Below, in pieces: positions 1-8,657 of a stretch of 64,000 nucleotides of DNA. Numbering within the stretch: position 1 is the stretch's first letter; each line of letters starts with the position of its first letter. The stretch lies in the NCBI RefSeq assembly GCF_010727945.1, contig NZ_AP022569.1:3348001-3412000 (forward strand). Direction: 5' to 3'. The DNA comes from Mycobacterium cookii (lineage in GTDB: Bacteria; Actinomycetota; Actinomycetes; Mycobacteriales; Mycobacteriaceae). Both the position numbers and the translations under genes were made by a program. The notes under the pieces are model-generated. The model had not been told where the DNA came from, searched no databases, and saw only the letters and a program-made list of their open reading frames with translations.

Positions 1-113
1 ACGTCGAGGCTGTCCTGGGCGGCCAGCCACAATACATGCAGGCGGGCCGCATTGCTCAGCAACGCGAATGTGCTGGCTGCAGAATCGAGTTGCGGCCTGG
101 TCGGCTCAGGCAA
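1..113 (-). CDS. ArsR/SmtB-family regulator, 5' end only
   Basis: Partial gene cut by the window edge. Reading the minus strand from a TTG at 113 gives about 37 residues with an ArsR-type first helix: LDSAASTFALLSNAARLHVL, then WLAAQDSLD. This fits the 'fkaLsdptRlriL' entry into the winged-helix fold of metal-sensing ArsR repressors. A GAGGG lies 4 nt before the TTG, and an in-frame stop further upstream limits the N-terminus. The gene is divergent from the cation exchanger at 317, a common arrangement for a metal sensor and the transporter it controls. The metal-binding residues would lie outside the window, so the ligand is unknown. The family call rests on a short match. Confidence 0.6.
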   Translation of the reverse strand, partial: MPEPTRPQLDSAASTFALLSNAARLHVLWLAAQDSLD

Positions 114-316
114 TGGGCCCTCGATTCGAGGTTTCGGTCAGCCGATCTTTTTGTTGCGCCATAGCGGCATCCATTCTGGCGTGTTCCCCACGTCACACTT
201 CGCTCAATCGAAACATTTTAACATTTGCGAAACTATCGAAATAAGTGCAGCATGTTCTGCGGTCGTAGCGAGCGATTCACCATTCGCTCCCGCGAAGTGA
301 GAAGGGTGGGACTCAC
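114..316. promoter_or_regulatory. divergent arsR / exchanger promoter region
   Basis: 203 bp between the ArsR start and the exchanger. The stretch at about 205-250 is clearly more A+T-rich than its surroundings. It holds CGAAA three times in the same orientation (209, 228, 237) and AACATTT twice in tandem (212-226). This is a plausible operator/promoter site for the ArsR-type regulator. The A+T-richness and the repeats are directly visible; the operator role is inferred. Confidence 0.4.
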
Positions 317-1375
317 ATGGCGCACATCGTGATCCTGATCGCCTGCGCGGTCGCGATCTATCTCTCCTGCGAGTGGTTCGTCAACGCCGTGGAATGGCTC
401 GGGCGGCGACTCAACCTTGGCTCGATGGCCGTCGGCACCGTGCTGGCCGCCTTCGGGACAGCACTCCCAGAATCGGTGGTCACCCTCGTCGCAGTCACCA
501 CCGGCCCTACCGCCGAGGTCCGCAATATCGGCGTCGGCGCGGCAATGGGCGGTCCCTTGGTGCTGGCAACCGTCGCTTACGGGGTGACCGGCGCCATGCT
601 CCTGCTGCGACGCCGCGAGAAGGTCTTGGTCGGCGTCGGGGCCGCACTCCTCGTCGAACGCTCCGTGGTCGAGGCCGACGCCCAGGACCCGGCCTGGGCG
701 ACGACGTCTCAGATCGAGCGGCTCGCTCGCGACCAACGCTGGTTCATGGCCGTGTTCGTCGTCAAGGTCGCGCTGGGTCTGGTGGCCTTTGCGCTGAAGC
801 CGTGGCTGGGGTTGTGGTTCTTCGCGGCCTACGCCATCTACGTCTGGCGCGAGATTCGCGGCGGGCAGGCCTGTGACGCCGACGAAGAACTCGAGCCGCT
901 CAAGCTGCAACGACGCGCCGCCCGGCCGGCCACTGTGGCCGTGCTGACCCAGCTACTGGGTGCGTTGGCGGTCATCTTCGTGTCCTCACAACTGTTCGTC
1001 CACCAACTTGACGCCATCGGTCCGATGCTCGGACTGTCGGGCGCGGTGACCGCGCTGCTGTTGTCCCCGATTGCTACCGAATTGCCCGAGATCATGAACG
1101 CGATCATCTGGGTCCGGCAGGGCAAAACCCAACTCGCGCTTGCCAATATCTCGGGCGCGATGATGATTCAAGCCACCGTCCCCAGCGGGCTGGGCCTGCT
1201 GTTCACCGACTGGCGGCTCGACCACGCCCTGCTGTGGTCCGCTGCGATCACCATCGTCGCCATCGCCTACCTGCTGACCACGATTCGCGACCGCAAACTC
1301 ACGCCGACGCGGCTTGCCTTCAGCGCGCTGCTCTACCTCGTCTTCGCCGCCGGCCTCGTCCTCATCTTGACCTGA
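317..1375 (+). CDS. CaCA-type sodium/calcium (cation) exchanger-like membrane protein
   Basis: 352-aa integral membrane protein with about ten hydrophobic segments in two halves and a charged central loop (about residues 110-200). Each half carries a CaCA-like alpha motif: FGTALPESVVT near residue 50 and SPIATELPEIMNA near residue 255. The conserved Glu would bind the cation. The segment after the first motif (NIGVGAAMGGPL) departs from the usual GSNIFN, so ion specificity cannot be assumed. Start is the ATG at 317 with a purine-rich stretch upstream (GAGAAGGGTGGG). It is divergent from an ArsR-type regulator, suggesting metal-responsive expression. Family call good, substrate unknown. Confidence 0.75.
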   Translation: MAHIVILIACAVAIYLSCEWFVNAVEWLGRRLNLGSMAVGTVLAAFGTALPESVVTLVAVTTGPTAEVRNIGVGAAMGGPLVLATVAYGVTGAMLLLRRREKVLVGVGAALLVERSVVEADAQDPAWATTSQIERLARDQRWFMAVFVVKVALGLVAFALKPWLGLWFFAAYAIYVWREIRGGQACDADEELEPLKLQRRAARPATVAVLTQLLGALAVIFVSSQLFVHQLDAIGPMLGLSGAVTALLLSPIATELPEIMNAIIWVRQGKTQLALANISGAMMIQATVPSGLGLLFTDWRLDHALLWSAAITIVAIAYLLTTIRDRKLTPTRLAFSALLYLVFAAGLVLILT

Positions 1376-1424
1376 TCAGACAACGCAGCACCCAACAACT
1401 ACTCATCGCAGATCGGAGGCTGAT

Positions 1425-1802
1425 ATGACAACCCACTTCGCACAGGCACCCACCACGGTCGTTGCACGAGAACGGCATTCGTCCAGCCCTCCGCGATCGC
1501 TACTGGCCGGGCTTGTCCTGGCAGTCGCACTGCTCGGCGTGGTGGCCGAGGCCATTCCCACCGCTCACGCGGACGCAGACGACAGCAACTTCGTGAACGC
1601 CCTGACCTCGAAGGGCATCACCTACGGGTCGCCGCAAGCCGCGCTCTCCGCCGCCCACGAGGTCTGCAGCGAACTCGACCAGGGGCGGCAGGCAAGCGAC
1701 GTCGCGAACGACGTAATGACGCGGAGCAGCCTCGACGGCTACCACGCGGGGTTTTTCGTCGGAGTCAGCATCGCCGCAATGTGCCCCCGGCACAGCCGGT
1801 AG
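1425..1802 (+). CDS. DUF732-family secreted protein
   Basis: 125 aa. After about 22 polar residues there is a hydrophobic segment (LLAGLVLAVALLGVVAEA) ending in AHA|DADD, a likely Sec signal with cleavage near residue 47. The mature part (FVNALTSKGITYGSPQAAL ... VCSEL ... YHAGFFVGVSIAAMCP) is the short helical DUF732 domain common in mycobacteria. Its two Cys (about residues 84 and 120) probably form a disulfide. Start is ATG 1425 with GGAGG 6 nt upstream. Function unknown. It lies 49 bp after the exchanger and could be cotranscribed with it. Confidence 0.75.
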   Translation: MTTHFAQAPTTVVARERHSSSPPRSLLAGLVLAVALLGVVAEAIPTAHADADDSNFVNALTSKGITYGSPQAALSAAHEVCSELDQGRQASDVANDVMTRSSLDGYHAGFFVGVSIAAMCPRHSR

Positions 1803-1834
1803 AAGCTGCCGGCGGCCGATTCCACTCAATTCTG

Positions 1835-1917
1835 TGGGCGAAGGGGGACTTGAACCCCCACGTCCCGAAGGACACTGGCACCTGAAGCCAGCGCGTCTGC
1901 CATTCCGCCACTCGCCC
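1835..1917 (-). tRNA. leuT: tRNA-Leu (CAG)
   Basis: 83-nt class II tRNA on the minus strand. The acceptor stem GGGCGAG pairs with TTCGCCC. The anticodon loop TTCAGGT gives CAG. A long variable arm (GTGTCCTTCGGGAC) and a GTTCAAGTC T-loop follow. The 3' CCA is not encoded. It sits directly upstream of fhaA in opposite orientation, as I recall for leuT in M. tuberculosis. Confidence 0.95.
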
Positions 1918-2140
1918 TAAACAACCGGTGGAGCCTATCACTGTGCTGGCCGCCGTCCCCAACCGTGCCGACGCCCATCGAGCCCCCGCCCTGAATGGAA
2001 TCGGCGCGATTCTCAGAGTTCTGTAGGTGCCGCTGCGCTGTGCTGGGCCGATAGCATTCTGGGGTACGACACGCGTGCCGCGACACGCCGGAGAACCGTC
2101 CGCCGTGCAGCCGAGAAACCGAAGGACTGAGCGTTTGAAC

Positions 2141-3646
2141 ATGGGCAGCCAGAAAGGGCTAGTTCAACGCATCGAGCGCAAACTCGAAGTGTCCGTCGGC
2201 GATGCGTTCGCCCGAATGTTCGGCGGATCGATCGTTGCCCAAGAGCTCGAAACGATGCTGCGCCGTGAAGCCGCCGAGGGAATTCGCCCGATCACCGGCA
2301 ATCGCCTTTTGGCTCCCAACGAATACATCATTACCCTCGGTATGCACGACTACCAGAAAGTGGGCGCCGACCCGGACCTCACTTCGGACGCTTTCGCCAA
2401 GCAGTTGGCGGGATACATCGGCGAACAGGGGTGGCAAACATATGGTGACGTGGTCGTCCGGTTCGAGCAGTCGGCGAACCTGCACACCGGCCAGCTCCGC
2501 ACCCGCGGTGCTGTCAACCCCGATGTCGAGCCCCGGCGAACAGCCGGCGAGCTCGCCCCGCCACAATCAGACCGTGCGTTCAGCGCAGAACCAGGAGTAC
2601 CAGCGATGACCGAGAATTCGAGCTACCGCGGCGGCCCGGGGCAGGGCCGGCCCGGCGACGACTACTACGACGATCCCTACGCGCCGCCGCAGGACGACCC
2701 GCACGCGGCGCCCGAGGCGCGTAGTCCGTATCCGCCGGAGCCGGGCGGCTATCCCGAGCAAGGCGGCTACGACCAGCGCGGCGGCTACCCCGAGCAAGGC
2801 GGCTACGACCAGCGCGGCGGCTACCCCGAGCAAGGCGGCTACGACCAGCGCGGCGGCTACCCCGAGCAAGGCGGCTACGACCAGCGCGGCGGCTACCCCG
2901 AGCAAGGCGGCTACGACCAGCGCGGCGGCTACCCCGACCAACGTGGCGGCTACCCCGAGCAAGGCGGCTACGACCGACCCGCCTACCCCGACCAGCGCGG
3001 TGGCGGCCAAGGCTACGACCCGGGCTACCGCCAGGGCGGCTACGGCCAGCCGGGCGGCCAGGGTTATGGCGAATACGGCGAATACGGCCGCGGCCCGGCC
3101 CGCCCCGACGAGGGCGGCTACGGCGCGCCCGAGCAACGCGGCTACGACCAGGGCGGCTACCCCGACCAGGGCTACGGCCGGCAGGACTACGGGCAGCAAC
3201 CCGACTACGGCCGTTACGGTGAGGCCCCCGCGCAGAACTACGCGGCGCCGGCCGCCGGCGGATACGCCGAGCCCGGCCGCGGCGGCGACTACGACTACGG
3301 CCAGCCCGCCGAGGCGGGCTACGGCGGCGGCTACGGACAGGGCGGCTACCCGTCGGGCGGCTCCGCTGTCACTCTGCAGCTCGACGACGGCAGCGGGCGC
3401 ACGTACCAGTTGCGGGAGGGTGCCAACGTCATCGGCCGCGGCCAGGACGCGCAATTCCGGCTGCCGGACACCGGTGTCTCGCGCCGGCACCTGGAGATCC
3501 GGTGGGACGGTCACGTCGCGCTGCTGTCCGACCTGAACTCGACCAACGGCACCACCGTCAACAACGCGCCGGTGCAGGAATGGCAGTTGGCCGACGGCGA
3601 CGTGATCCGGCTCGGACACTCGGAGATCGTCGTCCACATCCATTGA
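2141..3646 (+). CDS. fhaA: FHA-domain protein FhaA
   Basis: 501 aa. Order: N-terminal DUF3662 domain (about 1-125: MGSQKGLVQRIERKLEV ... YGDVVVRFEQS), a long disordered Gly/Tyr/Gln/Pro-rich linker (about 165-405), and a C-terminal FHA domain (about 415-500) with the phosphothreonine-binding elements GRGQDAQ, SRRHLEI and NSTNGT. In M. tuberculosis FhaA binds phosphorylated targets of PknB, notably the MurJ pseudokinase domain, and tempers late peptidoglycan synthesis at poles and septum. Start ATG 2141 matches the M. tuberculosis N-terminus; longer in-frame reading is unsupported. First gene of the fhaA-pknB cluster. The linker carries a near-perfect 36-bp tandem repeat (2744-2923). Confidence 0.96.
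   Translation: MGSQKGLVQRIERKLEVSVGDAFARMFGGSIVAQELETMLRREAAEGIRPITGNRLLAPNEYIITLGMHDYQKVGADPDLTSDAFAKQLAGYIGEQGWQTYGDVVVRFEQSANLHTGQLRTRGAVNPDVEPRRTAGELAPPQSDRAFSAEPGVPAMTENSSYRGGPGQGRPGDDYYDDPYAPPQDDPHAAPEARSPYPPEPGGYPEQGGYDQRGGYPEQGGYDQRGGYPEQGGYDQRGGYPEQGGYDQRGGYPEQGGYDQRGGYPDQRGGYPEQGGYDRPAYPDQRGGGQGYDPGYRQGGYGQPGGQGYGEYGEYGRGPARPDEGGYGAPEQRGYDQGGYPDQGYGRQDYGQQPDYGRYGEAPAQNYAAPAAGGYAEPGRGGDYDYGQPAEAGYGGGYGQGGYPSGGSAVTLQLDDGSGRTYQLREGANVIGRGQDAQFRLPDTGVSRRHLEIRWDGHVALLSDLNSTNGTTVNNAPVQEWQLADGDVIRLGHSEIVVHIH
2744..2923 (+). repeat. 36-bp x5 in-frame tandem repeat in fhaA
   Basis: Five consecutive 36-bp units each encode GGYPEQGGYDQR. They are identical apart from one TAT/TAC change in the first unit. 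They are followed by a shortened GGYPDQR unit (2924-2944) and a degenerate sixth unit (2945-2980). Identity at synonymous positions indicates recent expansion, so copy number probably differs between strains. Confidence 0.95.
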
Positions 3647-3760
3647 GCCCGTAGGTCGCCAAGCGTTCAGCTTCACCACGCGTTGACCGCCGTCCAAGTA
3701 TCGTGACGTAGCTAGATCCGGGCACGTGGCCCGTGGCAGCAGGACCGAAAGGGACGCCAG

Positions 3761-4228
3761 ATGCAGGGACTACTACTGCAGCTGACGCGTGCCGGCTTCC
3801 TGATGCTGCTGTGGTTGTTCATCTGGTCGGTGTTGCGAATCCTGCGCACTGACATCTACGCGCCGACCGGTGCGGTCATGGTGCGACGCGGATTGACGTT
3901 GCGCGGGACGCTGCTGCCGTCGCGGGAACGGCGCAGCGAAGCGCGCTATCTCGTTGTGACCGAAGGGGCGTTGGTCGGTGCACGTATCACGCTCAGCGGC
4001 CAGCCGGTGCTGATCGGGCGCGCCGACGACTCCACGTTGGTCCTGACCGACGACTATGCGTCGACGCGGCACGCGCGGCTCTCGCAGCGAGGCACGGAAT
4101 GGTACGTCGAGGATCTAGGATCGACCAACGGCACATACCTTGACAGGGCGAAGGTGACGACGGCGGTACGGGTTCCCATTGGCACGCCGGTGAGTATCGG
4201 CAAAACGGTGATCGAGTTGCGCCCGTGA
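3761..4228 (+). CDS. fhaB: FHA-domain membrane protein FhaB (FipA)
   Basis: 155 aa. One N-terminal membrane segment (about 9-27: AGFLMLLWLFIWSVLRIL) is followed by a cytoplasmic FHA domain (about 65-150) with IGRADDS, STRHARL and GSTNGTYLD, the phosphothreonine-recognition loops. The M. tuberculosis orthologue FipA is a PknA substrate that links to FtsZ/FtsQ and supports division under oxidative stress. Start ATG 3761, 114 bp after fhaA, with GAAAGGGACG upstream. The stop TGA (4226-4228) overlaps a GTG that opens a short coupled ORF in the duplicated linker to pstP. Confidence 0.95.
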   Translation: MQGLLLQLTRAGFLMLLWLFIWSVLRILRTDIYAPTGAVMVRRGLTLRGTLLPSRERRSEARYLVVTEGALVGARITLSGQPVLIGRADDSTLVLTDDYASTRHARLSQRGTEWYVEDLGSTNGTYLDRAKVTTAVRVPIGTPVSIGKTVIELRP

Positions 4229-4341
4229 CCCGCGCTAACGACGATGATGCCGGCGTAGCCGGGATCGAGGAGTTGCGCCCGTGACCCGCGCTAACGACGA
4301 TGATGCCGGCGTAGCCGGGATCGAGGAGTTGCGCCCGTGAC
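4214..4341 (+). repeat. 56-bp tandem duplication at the fhaB-pstP junction
   Basis: The sequence starting GAGTTGCGCCCGTGAC occurs at 4214, 4270 and 4326, giving two complete 56-bp units plus a 16-bp third start. The unit spans the end of fhaB, its stop and a short linker. The repeated units carry GAGGAG before TTGCGCCCGTG, whereas the original fhaB end has only one GAG. So the repeat places a Shine-Dalgarno 8 nt before the pstP start. The period is not a multiple of three. Confidence 0.95.
4225..4340 (+). other. two chained 19-codon ORFs coupling fhaB to pstP
   Basis: Because of the duplication, a GTG at 4225 opens the frame VTRANDDDAGVAGIEELRP and stops at 4282-4284. A second identical ORF runs 4281-4340. 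Each start overlaps the previous stop as GTGA: fhaB to ORF1, ORF1 to ORF2, and ORF2 to pstP at 4337. The arrangement would hand translating ribosomes from gene to gene. Whether the peptides accumulate or are only a by-product of coupling is unknown. Confidence 0.45.
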
Positions 4342-5779
4342 TTTGGTTATGCGCTATGCGGCGCGCAGCGATGTCGGCTTGGTGCGATCCAACAACGAAG
4401 ACTCAGTCTATGCCGGTGCGCGATTGCTGGCGCTGGCCGACGGGATGGGTGGCCACGCCGCCGGTGAAGTGGCTTCGCAGTTGGTCATTGCCGCATTGGC
4501 CCACCTGGACGACGACGAGCCCGGCGGCGACCTGCTGGCCAAGCTCGAGTCCGCGGTGCACTCCGGCAACTCGGCCATCGCCGCGCAGGTCGAGATGGAG
4601 CCCGACCTTGAGGGGATGGGCACCACGCTGACCGCAATCCTGTTCGCGGGCAACCGGATTGGGATGGTGCACATCGGCGACTCGCGGGGCTATCTGCTGC
4701 GCGACGGCGAGCTGACGCAGATCACCAAAGACGACACGTTCGTCCAGACGTTGGTCGACGAAGGGCGGATCACCAAGGAAGAGGCGCACAGCCACCCGCA
4801 GCGGTCGCTGATCATGCGCGCGCTGACGGGCCACGAGGTCGAGCCGACCCTGACGATGCGGGAGGTCCGGCTCGGCGATCGCTACCTGCTGTGCTCCGAC
4901 GGGCTCTCCGACCCAGTAAGCGACGAGACCATCCAGGACGCGCTGAAAATTCCTGACGTCACCGAAAGTGCCGACCGGCTCATCGAATTGGCGTTGCGCG
5001 GCGGCGGACCCGACAACGTCACCGTGGTGGTCGCCGACGTCGTCGACAACGACTACGGGCCCACCCAGCCGATCATCGCCGGCGCGGTCTCCGGCGACTC
5101 TGATGGGCAAGACCAGATGACCCGGCCCAGCACCGCTGCGAGCCGGGCCTCGGCGCTGACGCCGCGCAAAGAGGTCACCAAACGCGTTGTGCCGCAGTTC
5201 GAAACACCTCCGCCGCCGCAGCGGTCGCGGCGACGGATCCTGATCGGCGTCACCCTCGCCATCCTGTTGGTGCTCGCGGCGCTGGCCGTCGGCCGGACCG
5301 TCGTGCGCAGTTACTACTACGTCGCCGGCTTCAACGGCGCGGTGTCGATCATGCAGGGCATCCAGGTGTCGATCCTGGGCATGCCGTTGCACCAACCGTT
5401 CTCGCAGGGTTGTCTGAACAGCCGCAACCAGTTGTCGGTCATCCGCTACGGGCAGACCGCCAGCGGTTGCCAGCTGATGAAGCTGTCCGATCTGGCCGAG
5501 TCCGCACGCGCGCAGGTGGCCGCCGGGCTGCCGGCCGGCACACTCGACCAGGCCGACGCGCAGCTGCGCCGACTGGCCGCCGAATCGTTGTTGCCGCTGT
5601 GCCCGCTGGCCCGCGCCCAATCGCCGCCCACCGCGACACCGACCCCCGGACCGACTGCGGAGACCTCGGTTTCCGAAGAGCCGCAGGCAAGCTCGTCACC
5701 GACGTCCACCGCGCCGACTGTCACCGCACTCTCCCCGCCGCCGCCCCAGCCGGGAACCACCTGCCGGACTCCGGAATGA
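4337..5779 (+). CDS. pstP: PP2C-family Ser/Thr phosphatase PstP
   Basis: 480 aa. Residues 1-235 form the PP2C catalytic domain. The metal-binding motifs are NNEDS (about 19-23), DGMGGHAAGE (Asp35), GDSRGY, SDGLSD and GGPDNVTVVV. Then come a linker, one membrane segment (about 300-318: ILIGVTLAILLVLAALAVG) and an extracellular region ending in a Pro/Thr/Ser-rich tail. PstP dephosphorylates PknA, PknB and their targets, including CwlM and FHA proteins. Start GTG 4337, which begins TLVMRYAARSD like the M. tuberculosis protein minus about three residues. The stop overlaps rodA as ATGA. Confidence 0.95.
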   Translation: MTLVMRYAARSDVGLVRSNNEDSVYAGARLLALADGMGGHAAGEVASQLVIAALAHLDDDEPGGDLLAKLESAVHSGNSAIAAQVEMEPDLEGMGTTLTAILFAGNRIGMVHIGDSRGYLLRDGELTQITKDDTFVQTLVDEGRITKEEAHSHPQRSLIMRALTGHEVEPTLTMREVRLGDRYLLCSDGLSDPVSDETIQDALKIPDVTESADRLIELALRGGGPDNVTVVVADVVDNDYGPTQPIIAGAVSGDSDGQDQMTRPSTAASRASALTPRKEVTKRVVPQFETPPPPQRSRRRILIGVTLAILLVLAALAVGRTVVRSYYYVAGFNGAVSIMQGIQVSILGMPLHQPFSQGCLNSRNQLSVIRYGQTASGCQLMKLSDLAESARAQVAAGLPAGTLDQADAQLRRLAAESLLPLCPLARAQSPPTATPTPGPTAETSVSEEPQASSSPTSTAPTVTALSPPPPQPGTTCRTPE

Positions 5780-7185
5780 CCACGCAGCCGCAGGCACCGG
5801 TCACCGTCACGCCTCCGTTGCCCAACCGGCGTAATGCCGAGTTGTTGCTGCTGGGGTTCGCCACGGTGATCACCGCGGCTGCTTTTGCCATCGTGCAGGC
5901 CAATCAGGAACGCAGCGTCGGCTGGGCTCTGCTCGACTACACGGCGGGATTTCTGGCAGTGTTCGGTGTCGCGCATCTGGCCATCAGACGCTATGCGCCG
6001 TACGCGGATCCGCTGCTGCTGCCGATCGTGGCGCTGCTCAACGGGTTGGGCCTGGTGATGATTCATCGCCTCGACCTCGACGAGCGGCTCGCCGAGGGGA
6101 GTGGCCGCGCGGTCACCAATCCGCAGATTCTGTGGACGCTGGTCGGCGTCGGCGCCTTCTCCTTCGTGGTGATCGCGTTGAAAGACCATCGACAACTTGC
6201 GCGGTACGGATACGTCTGCGGGCTGACCGGACTGGTCTTCCTGGCGATACCGGCGCTGCTGCCGCGGTCGCTGTCCGAGCAGAACGGCGCGAAGATCTGG
6301 ATTCGGTTGCCGGGCTTCTCGATTCAGCCCGCCGAGTTCTCCAAGATCCTGCTGCTGATTTTTTTCGCCGCAGTGTTGGTGGCCAAACGCGGCCTGTTCA
6401 CCAGCGCGGGCAAGCATGTGCTCGGCATGGATCTGCCGCGGCCGCGTGACCTTGCCCCACTGCTGGGCGCCTGGGTGGCCTCGATCGGCGTGATGGTCTT
6501 CGAAAAAGATTTGGGCACTTCGCTTTTGCTGTACGCGTCGTTCTTGGTGGTGGTGTACCTGGCGACTCAGCGGTTCAGCTGGGTGGTCATCGGGTTGGTG
6601 CTGTTCACGCTGGGAAGCATTGCGGCGTACCATATTTTCGACCACCTGCGGGTCCGCGTACAGACCTGGCTCGACCCGTTCGCCGACCCCGACGGTGCCG
6701 GCTATCAGATTGTGCAGTCGCTGTTCAGCTTCGCCACCGGAGGCGTCTTCGGCACCGGCCTGGGCAACGGGCAACCGGACACCGTGCCCGCCGCGGCGAC
6801 CGACTTCATCACCGCCGCGTTCGGCGAGGAGCTTGGATTAGTTGGGCTGGCAGGCATTCTCATGCTGTACACCATTGTGATCGTGCGCGGGATGCGCACC
6901 GCGATCGCGGTGCGTGACAGCTTCGGCAAACTGCTGGCCGCGGGTCTGGCGTCCACGCTGGCCATCCAGTTGTTCATCGTGGTCGGCGGCGTCACCAATC
7001 TCATTCCGCTGACCGGTCTGACCACGCCGTGGATGTCCTACGGTGGCTCGTCGTTGCTGGCGAACTATGTGCTGCTGGCGATCCTGGTGCGCATCTCGCA
7101 TGCGGCCCGCCGCCCGTTCCGGCCCCGATCGGGTAACACCGCACCGATCGCGACGACGAACACCGAGGTGATCGAGCGGGTATGA
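5776..7185 (+). CDS. rodA: SEDS peptidoglycan glycosyltransferase RodA
   Basis: 469-aa polytopic membrane protein of the FtsW/RodA/SpoVE (SEDS) family with about 12 membrane segments. Family features include GAKIWIRLPGFSIQPAEFSK, EKDLGTSLLLYASF, PFADPDGAGYQI and the C-terminal TGLTTPWMSYGGSSLLANY. It polymerises lipid II into glycan strands together with a class B PBP, here PbpA encoded next. Start ATG 5776 is chosen because it overlaps the pstP stop (ATGA) and gives the family-like N-terminus MTTQPQAPVTV. The stop also overlaps pbpA, so the two partners are translationally coupled. Confidence 0.95.
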   Translation: MTTQPQAPVTVTPPLPNRRNAELLLLGFATVITAAAFAIVQANQERSVGWALLDYTAGFLAVFGVAHLAIRRYAPYADPLLLPIVALLNGLGLVMIHRLDLDERLAEGSGRAVTNPQILWTLVGVGAFSFVVIALKDHRQLARYGYVCGLTGLVFLAIPALLPRSLSEQNGAKIWIRLPGFSIQPAEFSKILLLIFFAAVLVAKRGLFTSAGKHVLGMDLPRPRDLAPLLGAWVASIGVMVFEKDLGTSLLLYASFLVVVYLATQRFSWVVIGLVLFTLGSIAAYHIFDHLRVRVQTWLDPFADPDGAGYQIVQSLFSFATGGVFGTGLGNGQPDTVPAAATDFITAAFGEELGLVGLAGILMLYTIVIVRGMRTAIAVRDSFGKLLAAGLASTLAIQLFIVVGGVTNLIPLTGLTTPWMSYGGSSLLANYVLLAILVRISHAARRPFRPRSGNTAPIATTNTEVIERV

Positions 7186-8657
7186 ACACCTCCCTGCGTC
7201 GCATTTCGATGAGCGTGATGGCGCTGATCGTGCTGCTGCTGCTCAACGCCACCCTCACCCAGGTCTTCACCGCCGACGGGCTGCGGTCCGACCCGCGCAA
7301 CCAACGGGTGCTGCTCGACGAGTACTCCCGGCAGCGCGGCCAGATCACCGCGAGCGGCCAGTTGCTGGCCTACTCGGTGGCCACCGATAGCCGGTTCCGT
7401 TTCCTGCGGGTGTATCCCAACGCCGCGGTGTACGCCCCGATCACCGGCTTCTATTCGCTGCGCTATTCCAGCTCCGGCCTGGAGCGGGCCGAGGATCCGC
7501 TGCTCAACGGATCCGATCAGCGGCTGTTCGGCCGCCGGCTGGCCGACTTCTTCACCGGCCGCGATCCCCGCGGCGGCACTGTGGACACCACCATCAGCCC
7601 GCGTATCCAGCAGGCCGGCTGGGATGCGATGCAGCAGGGGTGCAACGGGCCGTGCCGCGGCGCGGTCGTGGCACTGGAACCGTCGACCGGAAAGATCCTG
7701 GCGATGGTGTCCTCGCCGTCCTACGACGTCAACCTGCTCGCGTCGCACGACCCCGAACAGCAGGCACAGACCTGGCAGCGACTGCGCGACGACCCGCGCT
7801 CGCCGCTGACCAACCGCGCGCTGTCCGAGACCTATCCGCCCGGGTCGACGTTCAAGGTGATCACCACCGCGGCGGCGTTGCAGAACGGCGCCACCGAGGA
7901 CGACGAGTTGACCGCCGCGGCGAAGTTCGCGCTGCCGGACAGCACCGCCAGCCTGGAGAACTATGGCGGCGCCCCCTGCGTCGACGCAGAAACCGTCACG
8001 CTGCGCGAGGCGTTCGCACGGTCGTGCAACACCGCCTTCGTCCAGTTGGGCATGCTCACCGGCGCCGACGCGCTGCGCAGCGCCGCACGGTCGTTCGGCC
8101 TGGACACGGTGCCCGATCCGACCCCGCTGCAGGTCGCCGAATCCACCGTCGGCCCGATTCCCGACGCCGCGGCGCTGGGCATGACGAGCATCGGGCAGAA
8201 GGATGTGGCGCTGACCCCGCTGGAGAATGCTGTCATTGCCGCTACCATCGCCAATGCCGGCATCACGATGCAGCCCTACCTGGTCGACAGCCTGCAGGGT
8301 CCCGACTTGGCGAACATCAGCACCACCGCGCCGCGCCAACAACGCCGTGCGGTGTCCCCGCAGGTCGCGGCTAAGCTAACTGAGTTGATGGTCGGCGCCG
8401 AGAACGTCACACAGCAGAAAGGGGCGATCCCCGGCGTGCAGATCGCATCCAAGACTGGTACCGCAGAGCACGGCACCGACCCGCGCCATACTCCGCCGCA
8501 CGCGTGGTACATCGCGTTTGCGCCCGCGCAGTCCCCGAAAGTGGCCGTGGCCGTGCTCGTGGAGGATGGCGCCGATCGACTGTCCGCGACAGGCGGTGCG
8601 CTGGCCGCACCGATCGGGCGCGCCGTCATCGAGGCCGCGCTGCAGGGAGGACCATGA
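7182..8657 (+). CDS. pbpA: class B penicillin-binding protein PbpA
   Basis: 491 aa. N-terminal membrane anchor (about 10-25), a short dimerisation region, and a transpeptidase domain from about residue 150. The active-site motifs are PPGSTFK (SxxK serine), RSCN (SxN) and SKTGTAEHG (KTG). It cross-links peptidoglycan at the septum as partner of a SEDS polymerase. M. tuberculosis PbpA is a PknB substrate. Start ATG 7182 overlaps the rodA stop and its own stop overlaps pknA, both as ATGA. All three catalytic motifs are intact, so an active beta-lactam target is expected. Confidence 0.95.
   Translation: MNTSLRRISMSVMALIVLLLLNATLTQVFTADGLRSDPRNQRVLLDEYSRQRGQITASGQLLAYSVATDSRFRFLRVYPNAAVYAPITGFYSLRYSSSGLERAEDPLLNGSDQRLFGRRLADFFTGRDPRGGTVDTTISPRIQQAGWDAMQQGCNGPCRGAVVALEPSTGKILAMVSSPSYDVNLLASHDPEQQAQTWQRLRDDPRSPLTNRALSETYPPGSTFKVITTAAALQNGATEDDELTAAAKFALPDSTASLENYGGAPCVDAETVTLREAFARSCNTAFVQLGMLTGADALRSAARSFGLDTVPDPTPLQVAESTVGPIPDAAALGMTSIGQKDVALTPLENAVIAATIANAGITMQPYLVDSLQGPDLANISTTAPRQQRRAVSPQVAAKLTELMVGAENVTQQKGAIPGVQIASKTGTAEHGTDPRHTPPHAWYIAFAPAQSPKVAVAVLVEDGADRLSATGGALAAPIGRAVIEAALQGGP

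Noticed and set aside
2744..2923. 36-bp repeats as a CRISPR array
   Set aside because: Units are directly adjacent with no spacers, in frame and inside a known gene.
2567..3697. 376-codon antisense frame over fhaA with Val/Ala repeats
   Set aside because: It is the mirror of the 36-bp repeat in FhaA; no domain or start signal.
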